Assembly: GCA_016711925.1 (NCBI GenBank)
Contig: JADJSA010000001.1
Location: 1,069,177-1,133,176, forward strand
Length of the DNA: 64,000 bases
Direction: 5' to 3'
Source: Candidatus Methylophosphatis haderslevensis
GTDB taxonomy: Bacteria; Pseudomonadota; Gammaproteobacteria; Burkholderiales; Rhodocyclaceae
In this document: piece after piece, positions 26,232 through 35,971 of the stretch
How the letters are laid out: each line of letters opens with the position of its first letter
How positions within the stretch are numbered: the stretch's first letter is position 1
Made by a program: the position numbers and the translations under genes
Notes under the pieces: model-generated
Database searches by the model: none
Seen by the model: the letters and a program-made list of their open reading frames with translations, nothing else
What the model was told of the DNA's origin: nothing

Positions 26232-28094
26232 ATGAACCGATATCCGATCTGGGTCTATGTCACGGTCGCCGTGGCGCTGCTGCTCGGCGCCCTCTATACG
26301 CTGCCGAACTTCTACGGCGAGGTGCCGGCGGTGCAGGTGTCCAGCGCCAAGGCGACGCTCAAGGTCGATGGCAAAGTCATGGAGCGCGTGGAAGCCGCAC
26401 TCAAGGCCGGCAGCCTCGCGCCGGCCGGCGTGACACTCGATGCGACCAGCGTGCGCGCCCGCTTCGCCACGCCCGACGAGCAGTTGAAGGCGCGCGACAC
26501 CATCGAGCGGGCGCTCAACCCCGACCCGACGGACCCGTCCTACGTGGTCGCGCTCAACCTGCTGTCGGCCTCGCCGAGCTGGCTGACCTCGATGCACGCG
26601 CTGCCGATGTACCTCGGCCTCGATCTGCGCGGCGGCGTGCACTTCCTGCTGCAGGTCGACATGAAAGGCGCGCTGACCAAGCGCCTCGATTCGATGTCGG
26701 CCGACCTGCGCACGCTGTTGCGCGACAAGAACATCCGCCATGCCGGCATCACGCGCGACGGCAACAACGTGGTGATCAGGTTCCGCGACGCGGAGACGCG
26801 CGACAAGGGCAAGAACGCCATCGCCGATTCGACCGCCGACCTGCAACTGGCCGAGCGCCAGGACGGTACCGACTTCACCCTGGTCGGCACGCTCGGCCTG
26901 CCGGCGCAAAACAAGATCCAGGAATTCGCGATCAAGCAGAACATCACGACGCTGCACAACCGCATCAACGAACTCGGCGTGGCCGAACCGGTGATTCAGC
27001 AGCAGGGCGGCGACCGCATCGTGGTGCAGTTGCCCGGCGTGCAAGACACCGCCAAGGCCAAGGACATCCTCGGCCGCACCGCGACGCTCGAAATCCGCCT
27101 GGTCGACGACAGCACAGGCGCGCTGGAGGGTGCGCGCCAGGGCCAGGTGCCGTTCGGCACCGAACTCTACACCGAGCGCGGCGGAGCGCCGCTGCTGGTC
27201 AAGAAGCAGGTGGTGCTGACCGGCGACCGTCTCACCGATGCGCAGCCCGGTTTCGCCTCCGATACCAACGAGCCGGCGGTGCACCTGACGCTCGACTCGG
27301 CCGGCGCGCGCATCTTCAAGGACGTGACGCGCGAGAACATCAACAAGCGCATGGCCATCCTGCTGATCGAGAAGGGCAAGGGCGAGGTGGTCACCGCGCC
27401 GGTGATCCGCTCCGAGATCGGCGGCGGCCGGGTGCAGATCTCCGGCCGCATGACCAGCACCGAGGCCAATGATGTCGCGCTGCTGCTGCGCGCCGGTTCG
27501 CTGGCCGCGCCGATGGAGATCATCGAGGAGCGCACGATCGGCCCCTCGCTCGGCGCGGAGAACATCCAGAAGGGTTTCCACTCGACGCTGTGGGGCTTTG
27601 CCGCAATCGCGGCGTTCATGATCGCCTACTACCTGATGTTCGGCCTGATCTCGGTGATCGCGCTGGCCGCCAACCTGATGTTCCTGATCGCGCTGCTGTC
27701 GATGCTGCAGGCCACGCTCACGCTGCCGGGCATCGCCGCCATCGCGCTCGCACTCGGCATGGCGATCGATTCCAACGTGCTGATCAACGAGCGCATACGC
27801 GAAGAACTGCGCAACGGCGCCAGTCCGCAGGCGGCTATCGCCGCCGGCTACGAACGCGCCTTCGCGACCATTCTCGACTCCAACATCACGACGCTGATCG
27901 CCGGTCTGGCGCTGCTGATCTTCGGTTCGGGCGCGGTGCGCGGCTTTGCGGTCGTGCATTGCCTGGGCATCCTGACCTCGATGTTCAGCGCGGTGGTCGT
28001 CTCGCGCTCGCTGGTCAACCTGATTTACGGCCGCAAGCGCAAGCTCGACAAGGTGTCGATCGGGCAGGTATGGAAACCTGAAGGCAAGGCGTGA
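26232..28094 (+). CDS. secD: SecD, protein-export membrane protein
   Basis: SecD with SecF uses the proton-motive force to pull exported proteins through SecYEG. The 620-residue product has TM1 at about residues 9-26, the D1-D5 signature LPMYLGLDLRGGVHFLLQVD, a large periplasmic P1 domain and five C-terminal TM helices (about 445-600). The latter include ALALGMAIDSNVLINERIREE with the conserved Asp. Length is normal. Lies between two palindromic spacers. Confidence 0.98.
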   Translation: MNRYPIWVYVTVAVALLLGALYTLPNFYGEVPAVQVSSAKATLKVDGKVMERVEAALKAGSLAPAGVTLDATSVRARFATPDEQLKARDTIERALNPDPTDPSYVVALNLLSASPSWLTSMHALPMYLGLDLRGGVHFLLQVDMKGALTKRLDSMSADLRTLLRDKNIRHAGITRDGNNVVIRFRDAETRDKGKNAIADSTADLQLAERQDGTDFTLVGTLGLPAQNKIQEFAIKQNITTLHNRINELGVAEPVIQQQGGDRIVVQLPGVQDTAKAKDILGRTATLEIRLVDDSTGALEGARQGQVPFGTELYTERGGAPLLVKKQVVLTGDRLTDAQPGFASDTNEPAVHLTLDSAGARIFKDVTRENINKRMAILLIEKGKGEVVTAPVIRSEIGGGRVQISGRMTSTEANDVALLLRAGSLAAPMEIIEERTIGPSLGAENIQKGFHSTLWGFAAIAAFMIAYYLMFGLISVIALAANLMFLIALLSMLQATLTLPGIAAIALALGMAIDSNVLINERIREELRNGASPQAAIAAGYERAFATILDSNITTLIAGLALLIFGSGAVRGFAVVHCLGILTSMFSAVVVSRSLVNLIYGRKRKLDKVSIGQVWKPEGKA

Positions 28095-28176
28095 GGCGTG
28101 AGGGGTGAGGCGCAAGCCCGCCCCGCCCTACCGCCTTCTCCTCGCCCCCCACCCCTCACTCCTCACGGACCACGAA
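28095..28176. repeat. GTGAGG-rich palindromic spacer, copy 2
   Basis: GCGTGAGGGGTGAGGCG after the secD stop pairs with CCCCTCACTCCTCAC just before the secF ATG. Related to the spacers at 26116 and 40197. The in-frame upstream start of secF at 28105 lies within it and is unlikely to be used. Confidence 0.75.
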
Positions 28177-29109
28177 ATGGAATTCTTCCGCATCAGCAAA
28201 GACATCCCGTTTATGAAGCATGCGCTGGTCTTCAACGTGATTTCGTTGCTGACCTTCCTGCTGGCGGTGTTCTTTCTCGCCACCCGCGGGCTGCACTTCT
28301 CGGTCGAATTCACCGGCGGCACGCTGGTCGAGGTAACCTACGCCGAGGCGCCCGACGTCGGCAAGGTGCGCGAGGCACTGACGCGCGACGGCTTCGCCGA
28401 CGTGCAGGTGCAGAACTTCGGCAGCGCGCGCGACCTGCTGATCCGCCTGCCGGTGCAGAAAGATCTGGACTCGGCGCGGGTCAGCGAAAAGGTGATGGGT
28501 TCGCTCAAGGCGATCGGCGGCACCGCGCCGGAGTTGCGCCGCGTCGAATTCGTCGGCCCACAGGTCGGCAAGGAACTCGCCACCGACGGCGCGATGGCGC
28601 TGCTGATGGTGGTGACGGGCATCATGCTCTACCTGGCCTTCCGCTTCGAATGGCGCTTCGCGGTCAGCGCGATCATCGCCAACCTCCATGACGTGATCAT
28701 CATTCTCGGCTTCTTCGCCTTCTTCCAGTGGGAGTTCTCGCTCGCCGTGCTGGCGGCGGTCCTTGCGGTGCTCGGCTATTCGGTCAACGAATCGGTGATC
28801 GTGTTCGACCGGGTGCGCGAAACCTTCAAGAAGAAGCGCGGCCTGACCACGCCGGAAGTCATCAACCACGCCATCACCAGCACGATTTCGCGCACCATGA
28901 TCACCCACGGCTCGACCGAGATGATGGTGCTGTCGATGCTGATATTCGGCGGCGAGACGCTGTTCTACTTCGCCCTGGCGCTGACCATCGGCATCCTGTT
29001 CGGCATCTATTCGTCGGTGCTGGTCGCCAGCCCGCTGCTGATGTGGCTCGGCGTGTCGCGCGAGCAGTTCATCAAGCCGCAGGTGAAAAAGGACGAAGCG
29101 GTGGTCTGA
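28177..29109 (+). CDS. secF: SecF, protein-export membrane protein
   Basis: The 310-residue product has TM1 (about residues 16-36), the SecF motif FSVEFTGGTLVEV, and five C-terminal TM helices with LGYSVNESVIVFDRVRE and the SRTMITHGSTEMM segment. The ATG at 28177 begins MEFFRISKDIPFMK, the standard SecF start; an upstream ATG falls in the palindromic spacer. Partner of SecD. Confidence 0.98.
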   Translation: MEFFRISKDIPFMKHALVFNVISLLTFLLAVFFLATRGLHFSVEFTGGTLVEVTYAEAPDVGKVREALTRDGFADVQVQNFGSARDLLIRLPVQKDLDSARVSEKVMGSLKAIGGTAPELRRVEFVGPQVGKELATDGAMALLMVVTGIMLYLAFRFEWRFAVSAIIANLHDVIIILGFFAFFQWEFSLAVLAAVLAVLGYSVNESVIVFDRVRETFKKKRGLTTPEVINHAITSTISRTMITHGSTEMMVLSMLIFGGETLFYFALALTIGILFGIYSSVLVASPLLMWLGVSREQFIKPQVKKDEAVV

Positions 29110-29233
29110 GGCGCGCGCCGCCGATCGCCTGCACGGCGCACCGGGTTTTGCCGTCGTGGCGCGAGTAGCCGCCGGAATGAAGCGGCGTCGCCGGCTGTTA
29201 TGCTCGTAAGATCAACCCGCCCGCCGCCGCCCG

Positions 29234-29947
29234 ATGCCTGACCATTTCGACACCAGCCAACCCGCCACGACCGGGCTGCGGCCAACCCGCGTCTGGGATC
29301 TGCCGACCCGGCTGTTCCACTGGTCGCTGGTCGCCCTGGTCACCTTCAACGGCATCACCGGGCAGTTTGCCGCCGATCTCGGCGCGGACTGGCTCGAGCG
29401 TCACCTGCTTTCCGGTTACGCCATCCTGGCGCTGATCCTGTTCCGCCTGGTCTGGGGCTTCGCCGGCAACCGGCATGCGCGCTTTGCCGGCTTCGTCCGC
29501 GGACCGCGTGCGGTGCTGGACTACCTGGCCGCGCTGATCGGACGCCGCCCGGCCGTCGCTCACGTCGGCCACAACCCGCTCGGCGCCTGGTCGGTGCTGG
29601 CGATGCTCGGCGCGCTGGCGCTGCAGGTCGGCAGCGGGCTGTTTCTGTCGGACGAAGACCTCGGCGTCGCGGCGCCGCTGGCCCGACATGTCGCCAACCG
29701 GACGATCGACCTGATGGGCACGGTGCATGAAACCGGGTTCTGGCTGCTGCTCGCGCTGGTGGCGATACACCTCTCGGCAATCGTGTTTTATCGGGTGGCC
29801 AAAGGCGAAAACCTGGTGCGGCCGATGCTCACCGGCGACAAACCCCTTGCAGGCGTCGAGGATGCGCGCGGCGGACAGTGGTGGCTGGGCTTGCTGATAA
29901 TCGCCGCGGCAGCCGGCGCAGTCGGCCTATTGGTGCGCTTCGCCTGA
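29234..29947 (+). CDS. Cytochrome b561-family membrane protein
   Basis: The 237-residue inner-membrane protein has four TM helices typical of the bacterial di-heme cytochrome b561 family, plus a fifth near the C-terminus (WWLGLLIIAAAAGAVGLLV). Heme ligands fit WDLPTRLFHWSLVALV, ERHLLSGYAILALILFR, and the two His in GTVHETGFWLLLALVAIH. It likely moves electrons between quinol and a periplasmic partner. It converges on a cytochrome c' gene at 30116, a common redox pairing. The gap 29948-30115 holds repeat copy D. Confidence 0.92.
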   Translation: MPDHFDTSQPATTGLRPTRVWDLPTRLFHWSLVALVTFNGITGQFAADLGADWLERHLLSGYAILALILFRLVWGFAGNRHARFAGFVRGPRAVLDYLAALIGRRPAVAHVGHNPLGAWSVLAMLGALALQVGSGLFLSDEDLGVAAPLARHVANRTIDLMGTVHETGFWLLLALVAIHLSAIVFYRVAKGENLVRPMLTGDKPLAGVEDARGGQWWLGLLIIAAAAGAVGLLVRFA

Positions 29948-29954
29948 GGCCACC

Positions 29955-30075
29955 GGCCGGCAGGCCTCATGGATGCTCGCTCTGCGGCATGCCTGTGCCG
30001 TGAGCCGCGCGGGTGCATGCGCTCCAGGCAGCCCTGCCGGAGATCGCCATTGCACGCGGCTCCTGGCAGGGGTGG
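29955..30075 (+). repeat. Dispersed intergenic palindromic repeat, copy D
   Basis: The core GCTCTGCGGCATGCC, then CCGTGAGCC and GGTGCATGCG...CCAGGC, follows the family pattern, with outer GGCCGGCAGG and CCTGCCGG arms. It lies between convergent b561 and cytochrome c' genes and may act in transcript ending. Confidence 0.6.
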
Positions 30076-30115
30076 TTGACGCGCCGCCCGGTTCGTTGCA
30101 GCGCGAGCCGGGCGC

Positions 30116-30586
30116 CTAGTTGCGGAATTCCTTCTCGCGGTAGTCGTCGTGGCAACCCTTGCAGGTCTTGCCGACGTCGCCGGCGGCCACCTTGAGGGTG
30201 GCCGGATCGCTGGCCGCGGCGGGCAGCTTTTTCACTTCGCCCTGCATTTTTTCCAGCGCGGCCTTGAACTTGTCCGGCTCGGTCCAGATCTTGGCACCGG
30301 CCTTGGTCGGCGCGCCCTTGTCGAGGCCCGGGCCGAACAGCGGCGCCGGCAGCGTCGACAGGGTTTCGACCAGGCCGGCCGCCTTGACTGCCGCTTCCTT
30401 GTTATAGGGCACCTCGCCCTTCGCCATGCCGGCGAGCATGCCGAACTGGCGGCCGATCACGTTCATGATCGACTGGCGATAGCGAATCTGGTCTTCGGGC
30501 TTGGGCGCCTGCTGCGCGTAGGTGGTGGCAGTGGTGGCGGTAGTGGCGACTGCGCATAGTGCCAGCGCGATATGGCGAAGCTTCAT
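30116..30586 (-). CDS. Cytochrome c'
   Basis: The 156-residue periplasmic protein has a signal peptide (about 1-24) and the class II cytochrome c layout: a four-helix bundle with the heme motif CKGCH near the C-terminus (residues about 144-148). Helix A carries RYRQSIMNVIGRQFGMLAGM. Cytochromes c' bind NO and are linked to NO tolerance in denitrifiers, so a role beside the nir cluster is plausible but inferred. The ATG at 30586 is preceded by GGGAGAA. Thr/Ala triplets in the signal come from a small GTGGCA-type repeat. Confidence 0.92.
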   Translation of the reverse strand: MKLRHIALALCAVATTATTATTYAQQAPKPEDQIRYRQSIMNVIGRQFGMLAGMAKGEVPYNKEAAVKAAGLVETLSTLPAPLFGPGLDKGAPTKAGAKIWTEPDKFKAALEKMQGEVKKLPAAASDPATLKVAAGDVGKTCKGCHDDYREKEFRN

Positions 30587-30692
30587 CGGGTTCTCCCTCG
30601 GTTGTTGGACCATCGGCAGCGCTTGCGTGCGGCCGCAATGCATCAACAATCGGCGCGGCGCACTTATTCCAGGCAGCTTCGCGCAAACCCGC

Positions 30693-31007
30693 TCAGGTGG
30701 CGAACACATGCTTGACGCGCAGCGTCCGGCCCTGGTCGATCAACTGCAACAGGCGGTCGATGTTCGGGTGCTTGCCGGGATGGGCGCGCGCGTCCTCGGT
30801 GTGCTCGGCGTAGAGTTCGAGCCCCTTGGCGGCGGCCTGCGGCGTGATGGCGCCGAAGGTGAGCGCCAGGTGGTTATAGACGGTGAGCGAGCCGATCTGC
30901 CCGGCCTTGTGTTCGATGGCGGCGACCACCGCGTCGCCGTCGAGCAACTGCAGCGCCGCCAGATGCGATACCCCGGGCAGGTGCTTGATGTTGTCGGCAA
31001 ATGCCAT
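30693..31007 (-). CDS. DUF2322-like small protein
   Basis: The 104-residue cytoplasmic protein matches the DUF2322 pattern as I recall it: FADNIKHLPGVSHLAALQLL at the start, EHKAGQIGSLTVYNHLA in the middle and AEHTEDARAHPGKHPNIDRL near the end. Function unknown. It lies 25 bp after purB on the same strand and may be co-transcribed with it. Confidence 0.7.
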   Translation of the reverse strand: MAFADNIKHLPGVSHLAALQLLDGDAVVAAIEHKAGQIGSLTVYNHLALTFGAITPQAAAKGLELYAEHTEDARAHPGKHPNIDRLLQLIDQGRTLRVKHVFAT

Positions 31008-31032
31008 TCGGGAGCCGCTCGCCGGTTGCGCT

Positions 31033-32400
31033 TCAGATGCGCCGGGCCAGTTCGACCGCCATGCCGACGTAGCTCGCCGGCGTCATGGCGAGCAGGCGCG
31101 CCTTTTCCGCTTCGGGAATCGCCAGCTTGCCGATGAAAGCCTGCAGCGCCTCGCGGGTGATGCCCTTGCCGCGCGTCAGGTGCTTCAACTGCTCATACGG
31201 GTTGCTGACGCCGTAGCGGCGCATCACCGTCTGCACCGGCTCGGCGAGCACCTCCCAGGCGTTGTCGAGATCGGCCGCCAGCCGCGGCCGGTCGGCTTCG
31301 AGCTTGTCCAGGCCGCGCAGCGCAGAATCGAGCGACAGCACCGTATGGCCGAAAGCCACACCCATGTTGCGCAGCACGGTGGAATCGGTGAGGTCGCGCT
31401 GCATGCGCGACAGGGGCAGCTTTTCCGACAGGTGGCGAAGGATCGCGTTGGCCAGCCCGAGGTTGCCTTCGGCATTCTCGAAATCGATCGGATTGACCTT
31501 GTGCGGCATGGTCGAACTGCCGATCTCGCCTTCCTTGAGCTTCTGCCTGAAGTAGCCGAGCGAGACGTACATCCAGATATCGCGGCAGGCATCGAGCAGG
31601 ATGGTGTTGCTGCGCGCCATGGCATCGTACAGCTCGGCCATGGCGTCGTGCGGTTCGATCTGGATGGTATACGGATTGAAGGCCAGGCCGAGCGACTCGA
31701 CGAACTGCCGGGCGAACCCCTCCCAGTCGAAATCCGGGTAGGCCGACAGGTGGGCGTTGTAATTGCCCACCGCGCCGTTGAACTTGGCCAGCAACGGCAC
31801 GGCGACGATACGCTCGCGGGCGCGCAGCAGGCGCGCGGCGACATTCGCCATCTCCTTGCCCAGCGTGGTCGGGCTGGCCGGCTGACCGTGGGTGCGCGAG
31901 AGCATCGGCGCATCGGCCAGTTGGTGGGCGAGATCGCGCAGGCGCCCGATCAGCCGGTCGAGCGCCGGCAGCAGCACCGCGCTGCGCGCCTCGCAGAGCA
32001 TCAACCCGTGCGAGGTGTTGTTGATGTCCTCCGAAGTGCAGGCGAAATGGATGAACTCGGATACGCGCATCACCTCCGCATTGTGGCCGAGGCGTTCCTT
32101 GAGCCAGTACTCCATCGCCTTGACGTCGTGATTGGTGCGCGCCTCGATCGCCTTGACCTGATCCGCGTCATTGACGGAAAACCCCTCGACCAGCGCGGCC
32201 AGTTCGGCGCGCGTGGCGGCGGAGAACGGCGGAATCTCTGCCAATTGCGGCGCCTGCGCCAGCGCCTCGAGCCAGGCGATCTCGACCCGGATGCGATTGC
32301 GGATCAGGCCGTATTCCGAGAAATGCCCGCGCAGCGCGGCGACCTTGTCCTGATAGCGCCCGTCGAGCGGCGAGAGAGCGGTAAGCGGTGAAGTTTCCAT
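31033..32400 (-). CDS. purB: Adenylosuccinate lyase
   Basis: PurB cleaves SAICAR and adenylosuccinate in purine synthesis. The 455-residue product has the family signature SSTMPHKVNPIDFENAEG and the catalytic His region RTHGQPASPTTLGKE, and begins LTALSPLDGRYQDKV. Length is normal. A TGCTAGAAT extended -10 (minus strand, 32470-32478) lies about 75 bp upstream and could be its promoter. The gap 32401-32595 contains nothing else I recognise. Confidence 0.97.
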   Translation of the reverse strand: METSPLTALSPLDGRYQDKVAALRGHFSEYGLIRNRIRVEIAWLEALAQAPQLAEIPPFSAATRAELAALVEGFSVNDADQVKAIEARTNHDVKAMEYWLKERLGHNAEVMRVSEFIHFACTSEDINNTSHGLMLCEARSAVLLPALDRLIGRLRDLAHQLADAPMLSRTHGQPASPTTLGKEMANVAARLLRARERIVAVPLLAKFNGAVGNYNAHLSAYPDFDWEGFARQFVESLGLAFNPYTIQIEPHDAMAELYDAMARSNTILLDACRDIWMYVSLGYFRQKLKEGEIGSSTMPHKVNPIDFENAEGNLGLANAILRHLSEKLPLSRMQRDLTDSTVLRNMGVAFGHTVLSLDSALRGLDKLEADRPRLAADLDNAWEVLAEPVQTVMRRYGVSNPYEQLKHLTRGKGITREALQAFIGKLAIPEAEKARLLAMTPASYVGMAVELARRI

Positions 32401-32595
32401 CGGTGATTGAGCCGGGCCGGGCAGAGATTGGGCGCGAAATCGCGCACTGGGAAAGCCGAAAAGGGCCGGATTCTAGCACGCTGCTGCGCGCGGTTCCCCT
32501 TCGGTTCATTGCGAGCGCAAATCCGGCGGCGCAGTCGCATCCGATTTCGCCATCCCGGCGACATTTCAGCGCAGCGCATCCGCGCGCCGCCGGCG

Positions 32596-34089
32596 CTAAG
32601 GCGTCCGATCGAGCTGCAGCAGGTAGCACTCGGCCAGCTCGCGCAGCACCCGCCCGATCGCCTCGGGCGCCATCGCCAGGCTCGCCGCCAGTTCGGCGGC
32701 GCTCGTCCGCCCGTCGAGCCGCTGCAGCACCGCCTGCTGTTCGGCGCTCAGTTCCACCGGCCGCTGCAGCAGGTTGGTCACCGACGGCGAGCGGGCCGCG
32801 CACAGCCGCGCCAGCGGGCTCGCCCGCGGCATCTCGCCGGGCTCGGTCGCAGCCGGCGGGCTGTGCGCATAGAGGTGCCAGTAACCCCAGCCATAGCCGG
32901 CGACGATGGTCGAGGCGATCACCAGTTCGACCGGCACGCCGGGCGCCAGTTCGGCGGCGCGAACCCGCTCGGCGGTCATGCCGATCAGCGAGCGCATGCT
33001 CATCGACAGCGGCCACATCTCGCACAGCACGTCGAGAATCGCCACCACCACCGGATCGCGCACCCGGACCTCGGTCTCGCCGTGCAGGCGAAAGGTCCGC
33101 GCGTCGGTTTCCTCCGAAGGTAGCGGCTCGGCACGGCTGATCACCACCAGCGCGCCGCGGCTGCGCGGCGCCAGTTTCCAGGTCGGCTGCTGCTCGGCAT
33201 GGCAGATCAGCGACTGGCGAAAATGGCGGTTGCGCAGCAGATCGTGGTACTGCTCCTGGCGCAGCAGATCGTCGGAGACCGCATCGAGCGCGTAGCGCAA
33301 CGCGCCGTCCTGCGCAAAGGCCGAGGTGCCGTAGCGCGCTTCGCCGAAATAGCGCAGGCCGTTGGCTTGCGCCAGATCGGCAAACGCCTCGAAGCGCAGC
33401 GGGTGGTTGTGGCTTTCGAGGAATTCGTGGAACACGTAGGCATCGGAATCGTCGCGCAGCGCCTCGACTTCGCGGCGCAGGAAGCGCACGTAATCCGAAT
33501 CCTGATCGGGTATCTCGCCTGCCATCCGTTCGAGCATCGCCCGCGCATGGCGCACCCGTTGCAGCGGCGTGCCGTCGGCCGCGGCGTGAAAGCGCAGCGC
33601 ATCGCGCAGGATGCGCCGCTGATGCCAGCCCGGATCGGTGTTGTAGCTCAGGTAGGCGATGCCGTCGGGCTGGAGGTGGCGGCGGCAAAGCTGAAATATC
33701 CGCTCGCGCAACTCGGGCGCCACCCACGACAGCACGCCATGCGCGACGATGTAGTCGAACTGGCCGAGCGCGGCGTCGATGCCGCCGATGTCGCCGATCC
33801 GCAGGTCGACGTTGGCCGCGCCGATCTCGTCGGCCATCCGGCGGCCGGCTTCGATCTGCAGCGGCGACAGGTCGAACCCGACCAGCCGCGCGCCCGGCAG
33901 CGACTGGCTCATCGCCAGCAGGTTGAAGCCGCTGCCGCAGCCAAGTTCGAGCACCCGGCATTCGTCTACCGGCGGCGGCGACAAGCCGCACAGGGTCGCC
34001 ACGACCGCCAGATTGCTCGGGTGGGTGTGAAAGAACGCCAGATCTTCGTAAGGCAGCTCGTCGTAGGTGGATTGCATGGCGGATTCCAT
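32596..34089 (-). CDS. Class I methyltransferase with regulatory domain, paralog 1
   Basis: The 497-residue product starts QSTYDELPYEDLAFFHTHP. A SAM-binding Rossmann domain follows (LELGCGSGFNLLAMSQSLPG at about 48-67, GFDLSPLQIEAGR, FDYIVAHGVLSWV), then a methyltransferase regulatory domain (about 215-300) and a C-terminal winged-helix-like region (ELSAEQQAVLQRLDG). This layout is known in proteobacteria near polysaccharide or unknown loci; substrate unknown. The ATG at 34089 is chosen because it matches the start of the upstream paralog. The two genes are 80 bp apart, same strand, clearly a tandem duplication. Confidence 0.88.
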   Translation of the reverse strand: MESAMQSTYDELPYEDLAFFHTHPSNLAVVATLCGLSPPPVDECRVLELGCGSGFNLLAMSQSLPGARLVGFDLSPLQIEAGRRMADEIGAANVDLRIGDIGGIDAALGQFDYIVAHGVLSWVAPELRERIFQLCRRHLQPDGIAYLSYNTDPGWHQRRILRDALRFHAAADGTPLQRVRHARAMLERMAGEIPDQDSDYVRFLRREVEALRDDSDAYVFHEFLESHNHPLRFEAFADLAQANGLRYFGEARYGTSAFAQDGALRYALDAVSDDLLRQEQYHDLLRNRHFRQSLICHAEQQPTWKLAPRSRGALVVISRAEPLPSEETDARTFRLHGETEVRVRDPVVVAILDVLCEMWPLSMSMRSLIGMTAERVRAAELAPGVPVELVIASTIVAGYGWGYWHLYAHSPPAATEPGEMPRASPLARLCAARSPSVTNLLQRPVELSAEQQAVLQRLDGRTSAAELAASLAMAPEAIGRVLRELAECYLLQLDRTP

Positions 34090-34169
34090 GACTTGCCCGA
34101 AGTGAACGGAACCGAATTGTCCCACTTTCGAATCGCGAGAGTTGACCGGCGGTGGCCCGGCCGGGCCGG

Positions 34170-35651
34170 CTACGCAACCAGCAGGTAAGACTCGGCGAGC
34201 TGGCGCACGGCCTCGGCAGCGGACGCCGGCGAAATGTTCAGCGCCTGCGCCACCTGCCCGATCGTCATGGTGCCGTCGAGGCGCGCAAGCAGTGCCCGCT
34301 GCGCCGGATCGAGATCGACCGGCAGATGCAGCAGGTTGGTCGGCGTGGCGCCGCGAGCGGCGCAGATGCGCGCCAGCGCGCTCGCCCGCGGGCGCTCGCC
34401 CGGCTGCAGTTGCGCGGCAGGCAGATGCGCGTGCAGGTGCCACCAGCCCATGATGTAGCCGACGAGGATGCCTTCGCGGATCACGTCGCTTCGCGCCGCG
34501 CCCGGGGGCATCGCCACACCGGCCATGTCGGCATCCACTTCGCCGACCAGATCCGGCACGCCCGCGGCACGCGGCCAGCGGCGCGCCAGGCGCTCGAGAA
34601 TCGCCGCGAACAGCGGATTGTCGGTGCGCATGATGCTGCCGTCGTGGAGCCGGTATTCGGGCGGGGCGTCGGCGCTGGCGGCGAGACGTTCGACCTTCGA
34701 GGCAACCGCCAGACTGTCGAGCGCGCCGGTCGGCGGGTGCGTCGCGGGCTGCCGGTCTTCCTGACAAAGCAGTGACTGGCGGAAGTAGCGGTTGCGCAGC
34801 AGGTCGTGGTACTGCTCCTGGCGCAGCGGGTCGGGCGAGACGGCATCGAGCGCGCGACGCATCGCACCGCGCTGCGCCGCGGCCGACATGCCGTAGCGCG
34901 CCTCGCCGAAGTAGCGCAGCCCGCTGGCCGCGGCCAGCGCGGCGAACTCGGAGAAGCGCAGCGGATGGTTGTCCGACTCGAGAAATTCGTGGAACACGTA
35001 GGCATCGCCGTCCTCGCGCAGCGAGTCGATCTCCCGCCGCAGCACGCGGGCATAATCGGAATCCTGCTCGGCAATTTCGCCGGCCATGCGCTCGAGCGCG
35101 GCGCGCGCATGGCGCACCCGCTCGAGCGGCGGGCCGCCGGCCGCGGCATGGAACTGCAGCGCCTCGAGCAGAACGCCGCGCAGATGCCAGCCCGGGTAGG
35201 CGTTGTAGCTCAGATAGGCGATGCCGTCGGGCCGCAAAAGGCGGCGGCAGGTGCGGAAGATCGCCTCGCGCACGTCCGCCGGCACCCACGACAGCAGGCC
35301 GTGGGCCACGATGTAGTCGAACTGGCCGAGTGCCCCATCGAGCGCCGCCACATCGCCGACCAGCAGTTCGACGTTCGCCGCGCCGGCGCGCGCCGCCATT
35401 TCACGACCCGCCTCGATCTGGCGCCGCGACAGGTCGACGCCGACCAGCCGCGCATCGGGCAGCGACTGGCTCATCGCCAGCAGATTGAAACCGGCGCCGC
35501 AGCCCAGTTCGAGCACGCTGCACGCCGCCACCGCCGGCGGCCTCAGGCCGCACAGCGTCGCCACCGCCGCCAGATTGCCCGGATGCGTGTGGAAGAACGC
35601 GAAGTCTTCGTAGGGCAGTTCGTCGTAGGTGGATTCGGCGATCGTGTTCAT
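34170..35651 (-). CDS. Class I methyltransferase with regulatory domain, paralog 2
   Basis: The 493-residue product is a paralog of the next gene, alike along its whole length (STYDELPYEDFAFFHTHPGN, LELGCGAGFNLLAMSQSLPD, YFGEARYGMSAAAQ). The SAM-binding motif is intact. The ATG at 35651 has GGAG nine bases upstream. The C-terminal third is the most diverged between the two. Divergence without loss of motif suggests both are active, perhaps on different substrates. Confidence 0.88.
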   Translation of the reverse strand: MNTIAESTYDELPYEDFAFFHTHPGNLAAVATLCGLRPPAVAACSVLELGCGAGFNLLAMSQSLPDARLVGVDLSRRQIEAGREMAARAGAANVELLVGDVAALDGALGQFDYIVAHGLLSWVPADVREAIFRTCRRLLRPDGIAYLSYNAYPGWHLRGVLLEALQFHAAAGGPPLERVRHARAALERMAGEIAEQDSDYARVLRREIDSLREDGDAYVFHEFLESDNHPLRFSEFAALAAASGLRYFGEARYGMSAAAQRGAMRRALDAVSPDPLRQEQYHDLLRNRYFRQSLLCQEDRQPATHPPTGALDSLAVASKVERLAASADAPPEYRLHDGSIMRTDNPLFAAILERLARRWPRAAGVPDLVGEVDADMAGVAMPPGAARSDVIREGILVGYIMGWWHLHAHLPAAQLQPGERPRASALARICAARGATPTNLLHLPVDLDPAQRALLARLDGTMTIGQVAQALNISPASAAEAVRQLAESYLLVA

Positions 35652-35764
35652 CAATATCTCCAGTCCGGAAGCTGCGAGAACCGAGGCAGTCGGGGGGTCC
35701 GCCCTGCGGCCAACTATCAGTCCGTCCGCACCAACCAATCCTATCCATGATCGCACCGCGAGGA

Positions 35765-35840
35765 TCCGCATGGAATGGCGATCCGCAGGCCGGCATGGCT
35801 GCGAGCCGCGTGGATACTGGCTCGCAGGGCTGCCACCGCC
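35765..35840 (-). repeat. Dispersed intergenic palindromic repeat, copy E
   Basis: On the minus strand it reads GCGAGCCAGTATCCACGCGG followed by the GCATGCC-like core, in line with copies G and H. It lies in the 320-bp divergent region between the methyltransferase and the GST gene; the rest presumably holds their promoters (a TTATACTG -10-like motif near 35939). Confidence 0.65.
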
Positions 35841-35971
35841 AGGAACATTGACCGGCGCGGCTTGCGGGATGGTGCACAAACGCGGCCGCGGGTGCGCGTG
35901 GCCGACGCGCGGACGGGTGGCAGCCGCGCCGCGAATGTTATACTGCACCTGTCAGCCCAAGCGGATTTCCC

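Noticed and set aside
26202..28115. 637-codon open frame antisense to secD
   Set aside because: Shadow of SecD codons; composition and lack of motifs match no protein.
32596..35289. One 897-codon reading covering both methyltransferases
   Set aside because: Its first third is out of frame with paralog 2. Two separate genes with matching starts explain the region.
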